From assembly GCF_005937985.2 (NCBI RefSeq), contig NZ_CP042172.1, positions 1,240,001-1,304,000 of the forward strand: 64,000 nt of DNA, read 5' to 3'. Every line of letters begins with the position of its first letter. Within the stretch, counting starts at the first letter, position 1. The DNA is from Arthrobacter sp. KBS0702 (GTDB taxonomy: Bacteria > Actinomycetota > Actinomycetes > Actinomycetales > Micrococcaceae). Below are positions 26,155-35,783 of the stretch, one piece after another. A program made the translations under genes and the position numbers. Under the pieces are notes generated by a model. That model made no database searches, was not told where the DNA came from, and saw only the letters and a program-made list of their open reading frames with translations.

Positions 26155-27026
26155 GCACCCTGGTCCTGTTGTTGTTCACCGGCCTCGGGCTGGGAGCCCT
26201 GTACTTCCTGGTGGCCGCCGGGCTGTCCCTGATCTACGGGCTGATGGGCGTGCTGAACTTCGCGCACGGCGCCTTCCTGACCCTGGGGGCTTTCACCGGC
26301 TGGGAAATCGCCCGGCGCACCGGCTCCGATAGCTGGGGAACATTCCTGCTGTCGCTCGTGATCGGAGCCGCCGCCGGCGCCGCATTCGCCGCGTTTACCG
26401 AGTTCGTCCTGATCCGCCGCCTCTACCAGCGGCACATCGAGCAGGTGCTCGTCACGGTGGGCCTCTCGCTCGCGGCCGTGGCACTCTTCGACGGTGTCTG
26501 GGGCACCGATCCGGTGTATATCCAGGGTCCGGCCTGGTTCAAGGACACGACGGAAATCCTGGGCGCCCGGATCCCGAACGACCGGTTCGTCTGCATCGTT
26601 GCCGCGGTGTTGGTGCTGCTGGCCCTGGTGTTCTTCCTGCAGAAGACCCGCTACGGCATGATCATCCGCGCCGGCGTGGAAAACCGGTCCATGGTCACGG
26701 CCCTGGGGATTGACGTCCGCAAGGCCTTCACCCTCGTCTTCACCATCGGCGGGGCGGCGGCCGGCCTTGGTGGCGTCCTCGCCTCGCACTACTTCGGCTA
26801 TGTCTCGCCCATGCTCGGCGGCTCGCTGCTGATCTTCGCCTTTATCGTCACGGTGATCGGCGGCCTCGGCTCGCTGACCGGAGCGGCCATCGCGGCCGTC
26901 GCCGTCGCCGTCCTGCAGCAGTTCGCGAACTTCTACCTCGGCGGCACGGGCGACTTCGTCGTCGTGCTGGCCCTGGCACTCGTACTGTTGTTCCGTCCCA
27001 CCGGCCTGCTCGGGAGAACCGCATGA
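26151..27026 (+). CDS. ABC permease, LivH type
   Basis: A 291-aa integral membrane protein with about eight helices. It contains the LivH hallmark GLSLIYGLMGVLNFAHGAFLTLGAF and the cytoplasmic EAA-like loop region VENRSMVTALGIDVRKAF that contacts the ATPases. The GTG overlaps the previous stop. It forms the translocation pore with the LivM-type permease. Confidence 0.94.
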   Translation: MSTLVLLLFTGLGLGALYFLVAAGLSLIYGLMGVLNFAHGAFLTLGAFTGWEIARRTGSDSWGTFLLSLVIGAAAGAAFAAFTEFVLIRRLYQRHIEQVLVTVGLSLAAVALFDGVWGTDPVYIQGPAWFKDTTEILGARIPNDRFVCIVAAVLVLLALVFFLQKTRYGMIIRAGVENRSMVTALGIDVRKAFTLVFTIGGAAAGLGGVLASHYFGYVSPMLGGSLLIFAFIVTVIGGLGSLTGAAIAAVAVAVLQQFANFYLGGTGDFVVVLALALVLLFRPTGLLGRTA

Positions 27027-28255
27027 CCACCGATACCGACACCTCCAGCACCGACGGCACCGCCAGCCAGGACCGGCCGGCGGCCGACGGCGGGCGCCGG
27101 CCCCGCAGGCACGACGGGCACGGAGCGCCCGGCAGCGCGCAGCGCCCCGGCCGCCCCGGCATCACCGGACGCCGGCTCGCGGCGTGGGCTGCGGGAGCGG
27201 CCGGCGTGCTGCTCCTGGTCCTGCTGCCGCTGTTGAACATCTCGCTGCCCGGTGTGCTCCCGGGCCCGAGCTACACCCCCGGGTCCCTCCAGTTGCTCGC
27301 CATGTGCATGCTGATGGCCGCCGCGGCCTTGACCTACCACCTGCTGTTGGGCGTGGCCGGGCTGCTGTCCTTCGGGCACGCCCTCTACTTCGGCGCGGGC
27401 GTTTACGGGCTCGCGATCATCCTGCAGAACCTGGACATCCCGCTGCTGCCGGCCATGGGGCTCACCCTGCTGATCGTGATCGTGCTGGCCCATGTGGTGG
27501 GCAGTATCAGCCTCCGGGTCAGCGGCATCCCGTTCGCCATGGTCACCCTCGCCTTCGCCCAGGCCGGCTCGGTGATCGTGGGCCGCAACCCCGAGGGCAA
27601 GACCGGCGGGGACGAAGGGCTGACGCTGCGCACCGACAACCTGCCCGACGTGCTGGTAGGCGTGGTCAACACCCGCAACCTGTATTGGCTGGCGCTGGCC
27701 GTGCTGGTGGCGGTCTTCCTCATCGTGACCTGGGTGCAGTCCTCCCGGGCCGGCCACGCCGCGGCTGCCGTGCGGGAGAACGAGCTGCGGGTCCGCGTAC
27801 TCGGGCTCCAGCCGTACCTCGTGAAGCTGCTGATCTTCGTGGTCTCCGCCGTGCTGGTCTGCATCATCGGGATGGTCTTCCTGCTGCTGCAGAGCGGGGC
27901 GGTGCCCCGGGCAGTGTCCTCGGACCTCACTGTCACCCTGCTCGTGATGGTGGTCCTCGGCGGGGTCGGCTCACGCTGGGGTGCCGTCATCGGCGGAGTC
28001 TTCTATACAATCCTGGACCAGCGCCTCACCACGCTGGCCAACTCGGAAGCAGTCAAGTCGCTCCCGGACGTCCTGCGTGTGCCGTTGTCCGAGCCGCTGT
28101 TCATCCTCGGCACGCTCTTCATCCTCGTGGTGATTTTCCTGCCCGGCGGCATCACGGGAACCGCCGAGCGACTGGCGCAACGCCGAAGCCGTGGCCAGCG
28201 TGCCGCGGCCAGCGATGCCCGCACCCCGGGCGACCTCCTCGAGGACGCCGCATGA
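27023..28255 (+). CDS. ABC permease, LivM type
   Basis: A 410-aa membrane protein. An unusually long basic, hydrophilic N-terminal tail (about 50 residues, rich in Asp, Arg and Gly) precedes nine or ten helices. The LivM motifs LLGVAGLLSFGHALYFGAGVYG and AVRENELRVRVLGLQPYLVK are intact. The tail is likely cytoplasmic and disordered. The ATG overlaps the LivH stop, and its own stop overlaps the acyl-CoA synthetase start. Confidence 0.94.
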   Translation: MTTDTDTSSTDGTASQDRPAADGGRRPRRHDGHGAPGSAQRPGRPGITGRRLAAWAAGAAGVLLLVLLPLLNISLPGVLPGPSYTPGSLQLLAMCMLMAAAALTYHLLLGVAGLLSFGHALYFGAGVYGLAIILQNLDIPLLPAMGLTLLIVIVLAHVVGSISLRVSGIPFAMVTLAFAQAGSVIVGRNPEGKTGGDEGLTLRTDNLPDVLVGVVNTRNLYWLALAVLVAVFLIVTWVQSSRAGHAAAAVRENELRVRVLGLQPYLVKLLIFVVSAVLVCIIGMVFLLLQSGAVPRAVSSDLTVTLLVMVVLGGVGSRWGAVIGGVFYTILDQRLTTLANSEAVKSLPDVLRVPLSEPLFILGTLFILVVIFLPGGITGTAERLAQRRSRGQRAAASDARTPGDLLEDAA

Positions 28256-29853
28256 GCGGCCCGGCCGGCACCGGGCCCGCCGACGGCCTGCACACCCTGG
28301 GCCGCTGGACCGCGGACCGCAGCCTCGCCACCCCGCACCGGGTCGCCATCGACGACCGCGGGTGCACCCTGCTCTACAGCGAGCTGGAACGCCGTGCCGC
28401 GGCGCTGGCCGCCGGGTTCCGGACCGCCGGGTACGGGGTCGGGGACCGGATCGCGAGCCTGACCGGCAACAGCTCGGACCACGTGGTGGCCTTCTTCGCC
28501 TGCGCCAAGGCCGGGCTCGTCCTGGTCCCGCTGTCCTGGCGGCTCTCGCCCCGGGAACTCGCCGCCCAGCTGGAACTCGCCGAACCCCAGCTGCTGCTGG
28601 TCGAGGGCGAGCTCGACGGGCTCGCCGCGGCGGCGTGCGCGCTGCTGCCGCTCCGGCCCCGGACCGCGGCCCTGGGGCCCGGCGGCGTCGAAAAGTCGGT
28701 GCCGCCGCCCACCCGCGTGCACCCGGCCGCGCCGCAGCCGCTCGGCGGACCCGCCGCTCCCCGCCGGGAGGTGCGCGACGACGATGCCCTCCTGATGATT
28801 TTCACCTCGGGCACCGAGGGCGCCAGCAAGGCCGCCGTCCTGACCCACGCCAACTGCTTCTGGAACAACCTTTCGCTCTCCCGAACCCTGGATATGGGCA
28901 GCAACGATGTGGTCCTGGCCGTGCTGCCGCAGTTCCACGTGGGCGGCTGGAACATCCAGCCGCTGCTGGCCTGGTGGACCGGAGCCACCGTGGTGCTGGA
29001 GCGCGGCTTTGATCCTGGCCGGGTCCTGCAGCTGATCGCAGAGCGTGGCGTGACCATGCTGATGGGCGTCCCCACCCAGTACCTGATGCTGGCCGAACAC
29101 CCCGACTTTGCCCACGCCGAACTGGGCAGCCTGCGCCACGCGGTGGTCGGCGGCGCGCCGATGCCGGCGCCGCTGCTGCGGATCTGGCACCGCAGGGGAG
29201 TGGCGCTGAGCCAGGGCTATGGCCTGACCGAGGCCTCCCCGAATGTGTTGTGCCTGCCGAATGAGGATGCCGAACGGATGGTGGGCTACTCCGGCAAGCC
29301 CTACCCGCACGTCGCCGTCGCCGTGGCGGATCCCGTCACCGGGGAAATCCTCGACGGCGCCGCCAGCGGGGAACTGCTGGTGGGAGGCCCCGGCGTCTTT
29401 GCCGGCTACTTCCGTGACCCTGCCGCCACGGCGGCTGTCCTCGCCAACGGCTGGCTGCGAACCGGAGACCTTGTGGAGCGCGACGCCGAGGGGTACATCA
29501 AAGTTGTGGACCGGCTCAAAGACATCTACATTTCCGGCGGCGAGAACGTCGCGCCGTCCGAGGTCGAGGCCGCGCTGCTGGCCCATCCCGCGGTGGCGCA
29601 GGCCGCCGTCGTCGGGGTGGAGGACGAGCGTTGGGGTGAAAGCGGGATGGCCTTTGTGGTGATCCGTCCCGGCATGGCCACCGATGAGCAGGAACTGCTG
29701 GAGCATTGCGCCTCCCTGCTGGCCCGGTTCAAGGTTCCGGTGCGGATCGAGATGGTCCCGGCGCTGCCCCGCACCGCGCTGAACAAGGTGCTCCGGGCCA
29801 AGCTGCGCCAGGACTTCGCCGGCCGCGTATCGGCAGAAAGGGGCCGGGCATGA
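28252..29853 (+). CDS. Acyl-CoA synthetase (AMP-dependent ligase)
   Basis: The 533-aa product activates a carboxylic acid with ATP and CoA. It shows the P-loop IFTSGTEGASKAAVLTH, the adenine motif GYGLTEASPN, GWLRTGDLVERDAEGY, the hinge DRLKDIYISGGENVAPSEVE and the catalytic lysine in PRTALNKVLR. The A8/A10 set is complete, so the enzyme should be active. The substrate (fatty, aromatic or other) is not readable. It is fused to the transporter operon by 4-nt overlaps, suggesting that the imported compound is thioesterified on entry (vectorial acylation or first catabolic step). Confidence 0.93.
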   Translation: MSGPAGTGPADGLHTLGRWTADRSLATPHRVAIDDRGCTLLYSELERRAAALAAGFRTAGYGVGDRIASLTGNSSDHVVAFFACAKAGLVLVPLSWRLSPRELAAQLELAEPQLLLVEGELDGLAAAACALLPLRPRTAALGPGGVEKSVPPPTRVHPAAPQPLGGPAAPRREVRDDDALLMIFTSGTEGASKAAVLTHANCFWNNLSLSRTLDMGSNDVVLAVLPQFHVGGWNIQPLLAWWTGATVVLERGFDPGRVLQLIAERGVTMLMGVPTQYLMLAEHPDFAHAELGSLRHAVVGGAPMPAPLLRIWHRRGVALSQGYGLTEASPNVLCLPNEDAERMVGYSGKPYPHVAVAVADPVTGEILDGAASGELLVGGPGVFAGYFRDPAATAAVLANGWLRTGDLVERDAEGYIKVVDRLKDIYISGGENVAPSEVEAALLAHPAVAQAAVVGVEDERWGESGMAFVVIRPGMATDEQELLEHCASLLARFKVPVRIEMVPALPRTALNKVLRAKLRQDFAGRVSAERGRA

Positions 29854-30533
29854 GCGCCGCACCGCGCACCGCCCGGGGGACCCGCACCCGCGCCAAGCTC
29901 CTCGAGGCCGCGGAATCGGTCTTCGCTTCCGTGGGCTACCACGAGGCCTCAATCGTCAAGATCACCGAAGCCGCGGGTGTTGGCCTCGGCACCTTCTACC
30001 TCTACTTCGACGGCAAGCAGACCATCTTCGACGAAGTGGTCGAGGACCTGAACCGGCGGGTCCGCCACGCCATGACCGATGCGGCCAGGAGCGCCGGCAC
30101 CCGGCTCGAAGCGGAGCGGGCCGGCTTCCGTGCGTTTTTCCGCTTCACCGCCCAGCACCCCGCCCTGTACCGCATCATCCGGCAGGCCGAGTTCGTCTCG
30201 CCGGGCGCCCTGCGGCTGCACTACACCCGGATCGTCAACGGCTACATCGAGGGCCTGAAGGAGGCCCAGCTCAGCGGCGAGGTCCGGGAGATGGACCCCA
30301 CCGTGGCAGCCTGGGCCCTGATGGGCATCGGCGAGCTGATCGGCATGCGCTGGGTCCTCTGGGACGAGGAGGGCGCCGAACCCGCCGCCGGCCCCCGGCC
30401 CGAGGTGCCGGAAGAAGTCTTCGAGGAAATGATGCAGTTCATCGAACGGGCCCTCGCGCCCGCCCCAGCACCAACAGCACCAACAGCAACCCCCGCGAAC
30501 CCCACCCCGCCCCAGGAAGGGACAGCCCCATGA
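29850..30533 (+). CDS. TetR-family regulator
   Basis: The 227-aa product has an N-terminal TetR helix-turn-helix (TRAKLLEAAESVFASVGYHEASIVKITEAAGVGLGTFYLYFDGKQTIF). The ligand-binding domain that follows resembles regulators of acyl-CoA metabolism. The C-terminus is a Pro/Ala/Thr tail of about 35 residues (APAPAPTAPTATPANP). It is translated from the same transcript as the operon it probably controls, an autoregulatory loop. The inverted repeat inside the operon promoter is the likely operator. Inducer: perhaps the acyl-CoA made by the neighbouring ligase (inference). Confidence 0.92.
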   Translation: MSAAPRTARGTRTRAKLLEAAESVFASVGYHEASIVKITEAAGVGLGTFYLYFDGKQTIFDEVVEDLNRRVRHAMTDAARSAGTRLEAERAGFRAFFRFTAQHPALYRIIRQAEFVSPGALRLHYTRIVNGYIEGLKEAQLSGEVREMDPTVAAWALMGIGELIGMRWVLWDEEGAEPAAGPRPEVPEEVFEEMMQFIERALAPAPAPTAPTATPANPTPPQEGTAP

Positions 30534-31435
30534 CCCAGACAGCCAGCAAGGAAACCTACCGCACCGCCGAAGTGGAGGTCCGCGGCGGCACACTTCACAC
30601 CGCGATCTGGGGCCCGGACGACCCGGCCGCGCCGACCATCCTGGCCGTCCACGGGGTCACCGCCTCGCACAAGGCCTGGCCGTACCTGGCCGAGGCGCTG
30701 CCGGACGTGCGGATCATCGCCCCGGATCTGCGAGGCCGGGGCCGCAGCAATGGCCTGCCCGCGCCGTACGGCATGCCCTCGCATGCTGAAGATCTCGCGG
30801 CCGTGCTCGCAGAGCTGGCCTCGGGGCCGGTGGTCGTGGTGGGCCATTCGATGGGCGCCTTCGCCTCGCTGGTCCTCGCGAACATGTTCCCGGAGCGCGT
30901 CCGCTCGCTCGTTCTGGTGGACGGAGGTCTGCCGCTGCAGGTCCCGGAGGGTATTTCCGACGCCGAGGTCATCTCCTCGGTGCTGGGGCCGGCGGCCGAG
31001 CGCCTCAACGCCACGTTCCCGAGCCGGGAGGTGTACCGCTCCTTCTGGCGGCAGCACCCGGCCTTCAGCGGTGACTGGAGCCCGCTGATCGAGGCCTACG
31101 TGGACTACGACCTCACCGGTGAAGAACCGGAATTGCGGCCCGCCACCCGCTACCAGGCGATGGCCGAGGACACCGCGGAACTGCACCGCGGCGCCTCGCT
31201 GCTGAAGGCGCTGGATGAGCTCGCTGTGGACACCGTGGTCCTCCGGGCACCGCGCGGCCTGCTCAACGAGCCGGCCGCCCTCTACGCGCCCGGCTACCTG
31301 GACGCCTGGGCGGAGAAGCTGCCGTCCCTGCGGGTGCGCGAGGTGCCTGACGTCAACCACTACACGATCGTGATGGGCGAAGCCGGCGCCGGAGCCATCG
31401 CGGACAGCGTCAGGGAGGCCCTGGCCGGTAGCTGA
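30530..31435 (+). CDS. Alpha/beta hydrolase
   Basis: The 301-aa product has an alpha/beta hydrolase fold. It has oxyanion-hole HGVTASHKAW, the nucleophile elbow GHSMGAFAS (Ser near residue 106), an acid in the region before VREVPDVNHYTIVMGE, and the catalytic His in that last motif. It begins by overlapping the TetR stop. Together with the importer and ligase it may hydrolyse an ester, lactone or thioester of the same substrate. Specific activity unknown. Confidence 0.9.
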   Translation: MTQTASKETYRTAEVEVRGGTLHTAIWGPDDPAAPTILAVHGVTASHKAWPYLAEALPDVRIIAPDLRGRGRSNGLPAPYGMPSHAEDLAAVLAELASGPVVVVGHSMGAFASLVLANMFPERVRSLVLVDGGLPLQVPEGISDAEVISSVLGPAAERLNATFPSREVYRSFWRQHPAFSGDWSPLIEAYVDYDLTGEEPELRPATRYQAMAEDTAELHRGASLLKALDELAVDTVVLRAPRGLLNEPAALYAPGYLDAWAEKLPSLRVREVPDVNHYTIVMGEAGAGAIADSVREALAGS

Positions 31436-31451
31436 AGACCGCCGGCTGGGG

Positions 31452-31480
31452 CCCCCAAGCTGGGTCCGCCGGCTTGGGGG
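31452..31480. terminator. Bidirectional terminator
   Basis: CCCCCAAGC (31452-31460) pairs with GCTTGGGGG (31472-31480) across an 11-base loop. It sits between the convergent hydrolase and moaD genes and could serve both. Confidence 0.75.
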
Positions 31481-31483
31481 CGG

Positions 31484-31750
31484 CTAGCCGCCGGCAAACG
31501 GCGGCAGCACGTCGACGACGTCGTCCGGGGACAGCGCCGCCGACGGGTTCCGGACCGCCACCTCGTTGAGCAGGAAGCTGGACCGGGAGAGGATGCGCGC
31601 CAGCGGCGGGGTCCCGGCCGGCGGCTCGGGGCGCTCGACGGCGAGGATCGCCTCCAGCAGGCTGGCCAGCGTGGCGCCGTCGGCGAGGTCGAACTTCTCC
31701 TCGTCCATGCCGGCGGCAGCGCGCGCGGCAGCGAAGTAGCGTACGTTCAC
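31484..31750 (-). CDS. moaD: Molybdopterin synthase small subunit (MoaD/ThiS family)
   Basis: An 88-aa ubiquitin-fold sulfur carrier, starting MNVRYFAAARAAAGMDEEKF and ending VDVLPPFAGG. The C-terminal Gly-Gly is the site that is adenylated and thiocarboxylated. With MoaE it converts cyclic pyranopterin monophosphate to molybdopterin. It lies 7 bases after moaA on the same strand, so the two form an operon. The MoaE partner is in the opposite-strand cluster a few kb away. Confidence 0.94.
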   Translation of the reverse strand: MNVRYFAAARAAAGMDEEKFDLADGATLASLLEAILAVERPEPPAGTPPLARILSRSSFLLNEVAVRNPSAALSPDDVVDVLPPFAGG

Positions 31751-31757
31751 GGGTGGT

Positions 31758-32888
31758 TCAGCCTCCGATGGCGCTCATACTGCGGTCCGGCTGGACAAAG
31801 TCCGGAGCGTCCAGCCCGACGTGGTCCATGCCGTGGGCCTTGGGCTTGAGCCACATGGCGTCCTGCCAGCGCTCGGCGAGCTGGTCGTCGCTGGCGCCCT
31901 CGCGGAGCAAACCGAGCAGGTCGACTTCCTCTCGGGAGAAGAGGCAGCTCATGATCTTGCCCTCGGCGGTGATGCGGGTGCGGCGGCAGTCCGAGCAGAA
32001 CGGCTCCGTGACCGAGGCGATGATTCCCACGGTGCCCAGCACCGGGCCGGTGGCCTCGTCCGTGCCCGGTACGCGGGCGCGGACTTCGAAACGCTCGGCC
32101 GGGGCGCCGTCGCGCTCCCGCGGATCCGTGCCAAGCACGTAGTCGACGGAGAGCAGGGACCTGATCTCCGCGGCGGTAATCATGTTCCGGCGGGTCCAGC
32201 CGTGGTCCGCGTCCAGCGGCATCTGTTCGATGAAGCGAAGCTCGTAGCCGCGGTCCAGCGCCCAGGCCAGCAGCGAGGGGGATTCGGCGTCGTTGATGCC
32301 GCGCATCAGGACGGCGTTGAGCTTCACCGGGCCCAGGCCGGCGGCCCAGGCGGCGTCGACCCCGGCGAGGACCCGGTCCAGGAACGGGCGCCGGGTCAGC
32401 TTGGTGAAGGTTTCCTCATGCAGCGAATCCAGGGACACGTTGATCCGGGTGAGGCCGGCCGTCTTCAGCGCGGCCGCCTTCTTGTCCAGTCCGACGGCGT
32501 TGGTGGTCATGGAGATCGGAAGGTCCGGGTGCCCCTGGCGGAGGGCGGAAATGATGTCCAGCAGGTCGGCCCTGACCAGCGGCTCGCCGCCGGTCAGCCG
32601 GAGCTCCCGCACGCCCAGCATGTCGACCCCGATCCGAACGATCCGCACGATCTCATCCGCGGTCATGACGGCCTGCTTGGACAGCCACTCGAGGCCCTCG
32701 GCCGGCATGCAGTAGCTGCAGCGCAGGTTGCACTTGTCCGTCAGCGAGAGCCGCATGTCGGTGGCGCGGCGGCCGTAGCGGTCAAGCAGCCCGGCGGGGA
32801 GGCCGGCCGGGCGACCGGCCAGCTGCGGCGCCGGCGCGCCGGGGCCGCCTTCTGCGCGGGGCTGGGGCATGCCAAGCTGAACACTCAT
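31758..32888 (-). CDS. moaA: GTP 3',8-cyclase
   Basis: A radical-SAM enzyme that makes 3',8-cyclo-7,8-dihydro-GTP from GTP, the first molybdenum-cofactor step. The 376-aa product has the N-terminal cluster motif CNLRCSYC (C53, C57, C60) and the SAM-binding LTGGEPLVR. The second cluster region is FCSDCRRTRITAEGKIMSC, and the C-terminal Gly-Gly (MSAIGG) is required for activity in the family. An extra Pro/Gly-rich segment of about 35 residues precedes LLDRYGRRATDMRLS. It is divergent from the sulfite-oxidase-type gene across 66 bases. Confidence 0.97.
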   Translation of the reverse strand: MSVQLGMPQPRAEGGPGAPAPQLAGRPAGLPAGLLDRYGRRATDMRLSLTDKCNLRCSYCMPAEGLEWLSKQAVMTADEIVRIVRIGVDMLGVRELRLTGGEPLVRADLLDIISALRQGHPDLPISMTTNAVGLDKKAAALKTAGLTRINVSLDSLHEETFTKLTRRPFLDRVLAGVDAAWAAGLGPVKLNAVLMRGINDAESPSLLAWALDRGYELRFIEQMPLDADHGWTRRNMITAAEIRSLLSVDYVLGTDPRERDGAPAERFEVRARVPGTDEATGPVLGTVGIIASVTEPFCSDCRRTRITAEGKIMSCLFSREEVDLLGLLREGASDDQLAERWQDAMWLKPKAHGMDHVGLDAPDFVQPDRSMSAIGG

Positions 32889-32954
32889 AAAGTCAGGCTA
32901 CGCCACTGCGGGCCAGGCATCACGCCCGAGGCCCTCCCAACTTATGCTGGAAGG

Positions 32955-34538
32955 GTGAACACGTCCCGGGCCGCTCCTGCAGCGGCCCCCAGCGGAACCC
33001 CGCGGCCGGGCCGGCGGCGCCCGCAACTGTGGGCCGCCGCGTCCGGGGTCGCCGCCGTCGGCTGCGGCCTCGTGCTGGGCGAACTGGCGGCCGCGCTGGT
33101 CAGCCCTTCCGTTTCACCTGTGACAGCCGTGGGCGGGGCAGTCATCGACGCCGTTCCGCCGGGCGTCAAGGACTGGGCGGTCTCGCTGTTCGGCACGGCG
33201 GACAAACTCGCCCTGCTCGTCGGTATGTCCCTGGTGATCGCCGCGGTGGCGGCGCTGGCAGGAGTCCTGGAGTGGCGCCGCCGTTTCGCCGGACTGGCCG
33301 TCGTCGCGGTCTTCGGGCTGGCGGGCGCCGCGGCCGTGCTGGGCCGGGCGGAGGCCACTCCCATCGCCGTGCCCGTTCCGCTGCTCGACGCCGCGGCGGG
33401 CATGATGCTGCTGGGCTGGCTGATCCGGAAGCTGCGGGATTGGCAGGGGTCCGCCGAAACGGAAGGTCCCGCCCGGCGCCGGTTCCTGCAGTCCCTCGGG
33501 GTCGCCGGCGCCGTCGTCGCCGTCGGGGGAGTGCTGGCGTCCACCGTGCGTGGGGCGGCGGCCGCCGTTGCGGAGCTTCGCGGCAAAGTCGTGCTCCCGG
33601 GCCCGGCATCGGGCGCGCCGCCGCTACCGGCAGGGGCCCAGCTGTCCCTGGCCGGAATGGGCCCGCTGGTGACCCCGAACAAGGATTTCTACCGGATCGA
33701 CACCGCGCTGCGCGTCCCGCTGGTGGATCCGCGCGACTGGAAGCTGAAAGTCACGGGCCTGGTGGACCGCGACGTCGAACTGGACTTCGCGGCCCTGCTG
33801 GCCAAGCCCCTGAGCGAGCGGTACATCACCATCGCCTGCGTTTCCAACGAGGTGGGCGGTGACCTGATCGGCAACGCCCGCTGGCTCGGTTGGCCGGTCC
33901 GGGAACTGCTGGCGCAGGCCGGACCGAAGCCGGGGGCGGACATGGTGCTCTCACGCAGCGCGGACGGCTGGACCGCGGGAACCCCGCTGGAGGTGCTGAC
34001 CGACGCCCGGGACGCGCTGCTGGCCGTGGGGATGAACGGGGAACCGCTGCCGCTGGAACACGGCTTCCCGGTCCGGCTTGTTGTGCCGGGGCTCTACGGT
34101 TACGTCTCGGCGACCAAGTGGGTCACCGAGCTGAAGGTGACCCGGTTCGCGGACGACGTCGCCTACTGGACGCCGCGCGGCTGGAGTGCTCGCGGACCGA
34201 TCAAGACGTCGTCGCGGATCGATGTACCGCGGTCCGGGCGGAGTGTCGGCGCGGGGACGGTGGACTTTGGTGGCGTGGCCTGGGCCCAGCACCGCGGCAT
34301 CGCAAGGGTGGAAGTGCGCATCAACCGCGGCGACTGGAAGCTGGCGGAACTGGCGCCCGCGATCACCACGGACACCTGGCGGCAGTGGAAGCTCTCACTG
34401 CCGCTGGGCCCGGGGCAGTACGAGGCCCAGGTCCGTGCCACCGACCTGGCCGGCACCGTGCAGGTGGAGGAGCGCGCCCCGGCGGCGCCCAGCGGGGCCA
34501 CCGGCTACCACACGGTTACAGTTGACGTGAAGTCCTAG
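32955..34538 (+). CDS. Membrane-anchored molybdopterin-dependent oxidoreductase (sulfite-oxidase family)
   Basis: The 527-aa product (GTG after GAAGG) has four predicted helices in its first 150 residues. A twin-arginine-like RRRFLQSLGVAGA near residue 172 then precedes a fifth hydrophobic stretch. From about 225 on comes the sulfite-oxidase molybdenum domain, with TPNKDFYRIDTA and the molybdenum-ligand Cys in ITIACVSNEVGGDLIGNARWLGW (near residue 295). VPGLYGYVSATKWVTEL and a C-terminal dimerisation domain (RVEVRINRGDWKLAEL) follow. It probably works on the outer face. The substrate may be sulfite, a sulfoxide or another oxyanion. It is surrounded by cofactor-synthesis genes. Confidence 0.93.
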   Translation: MNTSRAAPAAAPSGTPRPGRRRPQLWAAASGVAAVGCGLVLGELAAALVSPSVSPVTAVGGAVIDAVPPGVKDWAVSLFGTADKLALLVGMSLVIAAVAALAGVLEWRRRFAGLAVVAVFGLAGAAAVLGRAEATPIAVPVPLLDAAAGMMLLGWLIRKLRDWQGSAETEGPARRRFLQSLGVAGAVVAVGGVLASTVRGAAAAVAELRGKVVLPGPASGAPPLPAGAQLSLAGMGPLVTPNKDFYRIDTALRVPLVDPRDWKLKVTGLVDRDVELDFAALLAKPLSERYITIACVSNEVGGDLIGNARWLGWPVRELLAQAGPKPGADMVLSRSADGWTAGTPLEVLTDARDALLAVGMNGEPLPLEHGFPVRLVVPGLYGYVSATKWVTELKVTRFADDVAYWTPRGWSARGPIKTSSRIDVPRSGRSVGAGTVDFGGVAWAQHRGIARVEVRINRGDWKLAELAPAITTDTWRQWKLSLPLGPGQYEAQVRATDLAGTVQVEERAPAAPSGATGYHTVTVDVKS

Positions 34539-34565
34539 CCCGCCGAGCCGAAGGTCACGAACCGT

Positions 34566-35783
34566 ATGCACCGCACCGCGAACAGGCCCGCCACCGTCGA
34601 AGCGCACCGGGACAAGGTCCGGACGCTGCTGGCCCCGCTCGCCGCCCGCATAGACACGGTCCCGCTCCGCGAGGCTCTGGGCCGCGGACTGGCTGCCGAC
34701 GTCGCGGCCCCGCTGGACCTTCCGCCCTTCGCCAACTCACAGATGGACGGCTTCGCCATCCGCAGCGCTGACGTTCCCGACGGCGGTGCGGAGCTGCGCG
34801 TTGTTGCCCCCGTCCCGGCCGGCGCCGAGCCCGCGCCGCTGCGCCCGGGCACCGCCGCGCCCATCATGACCGGCGCCATGATCCCGGCCGGGGCCGACGC
34901 CGTTGTCCCCATCGAGCAGGCCGTGCCCGATTCCTTCCCCGCGCCCGGGGCAGCCGCCACGGTCCGCCTGCCCGCGGCCCCGGCGGGCACCTTCGTCCGC
35001 GACGCCGGCAGCGACATCGCCGCCGGGGAGCCCGCCCTGGCCGCCGGGACCTTCCTGGGGCCGGGGCAGCTGGGGCTTCTGGCCGCGCTGGGCCTGACCC
35101 AAGTACCGGTACACGCCGTGCCGGCGGTGCTGCTGGTGACCACCGGCGACGAGGTGGTGGAACCGGGCAGCCCGCTGGAGCCTGGGAAAATCTACGATGC
35201 CAACGGCGCCCTGCTCGAATCCGCGCTGCGCCAGGCGGGCCTGCGCGTGACGCGGACCGGCATCTCCGCCGACAACCCCGACGAACTCGCGGCCCTGCTG
35301 CACCGGCACGCGCCCGACGTGGACCTGATGATCACCACCGGCGGAGTCAGCAAGGGCGCCTACGAGGTGGTCCGGCAGGCGCTGGCGGGCCACGACGTCG
35401 AATTCGGCCCGGTGGCGATGCAGCCAGGCGGCCCGCAGGGTATCGGCAGCTTTGACGGCGTGCCCGTCCTGGGCTTCCCGGGGAACCCGGTGAGCTGCCT
35501 TGTCTCGTTCGAAATGTTCCTCCGGCCCGTTCTGGCCGAACTGTTCGGCTCGCCGGCGCCCCGCACGGTGGTCCGGGCCCGGCTTGCCGAGGCACTGACT
35601 TCCCCGGAAGCCAAACATCAGGTCCGGCGCGGCACGCTCAGCCCCGACGGAACGGTCCGGTTGGAGGGCGGCGCCGGATCACACCTGGTGCACGCCCTGG
35701 CCCAGTCCAACGCCCTGGTGCAGGTGCCGGTGGGAACCGCGGCGCTCGCCGAGGGCGACGAGGTGGAAGTATGGATCCTGTGA
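34566..35783 (+). CDS. moeA: Molybdopterin molybdenumtransferase
   Basis: MoeA inserts molybdate into adenylylated molybdopterin. The 405-aa product has [31 protein letters not shown], the MPT-binding [11 protein letters not shown] and [19 protein letters not shown], then a C-terminal beta-barrel domain IV. It leads a four-gene cluster with overlapping ends (moeA-moaC-mog-moaE) and follows the oxidoreductase by 27 bases, probably in the same transcript. Confidence 0.96.
   Translation: MHRTANRPATVEAHRDKVRTLLAPLAARIDTVPLREALGRGLAADVAAPLDLPPFANSQMDGFAIRSADVPDGGAELRVVAPVPAGAEPAPLRPGTAAPIMTGAMIPAGADAVVPIEQAVPDSFPAPGAAATVRLPAAPAGTFVRDAGSDIAAGEPALAAGTFLGPGQLGLLAALGLTQVPVHAVPAVLLVTTGDEVVEPGSPLEPGKIYDANGALLESALRQAGLRVTRTGISADNPDELAALLHRHAPDVDLMITTGGVSKGAYEVVRQALAGHDVEFGPVAMQPGGPQGIGSFDGVPVLGFPGNPVSCLVSFEMFLRPVLAELFGSPAPRTVVRARLAEALTSPEAKHQVRRGTLSPDGTVRLEGGAGSHLVHALAQSNALVQVPVGTAALAEGDEVEVWIL

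Noticed and set aside
31821..32954. Upstream extension of the sulfite-oxidase-type protein
   Set aside because: The frame is open but lies antisense to moaA. GTG 32955 with GAAGG gives a sensible membrane N-terminus.
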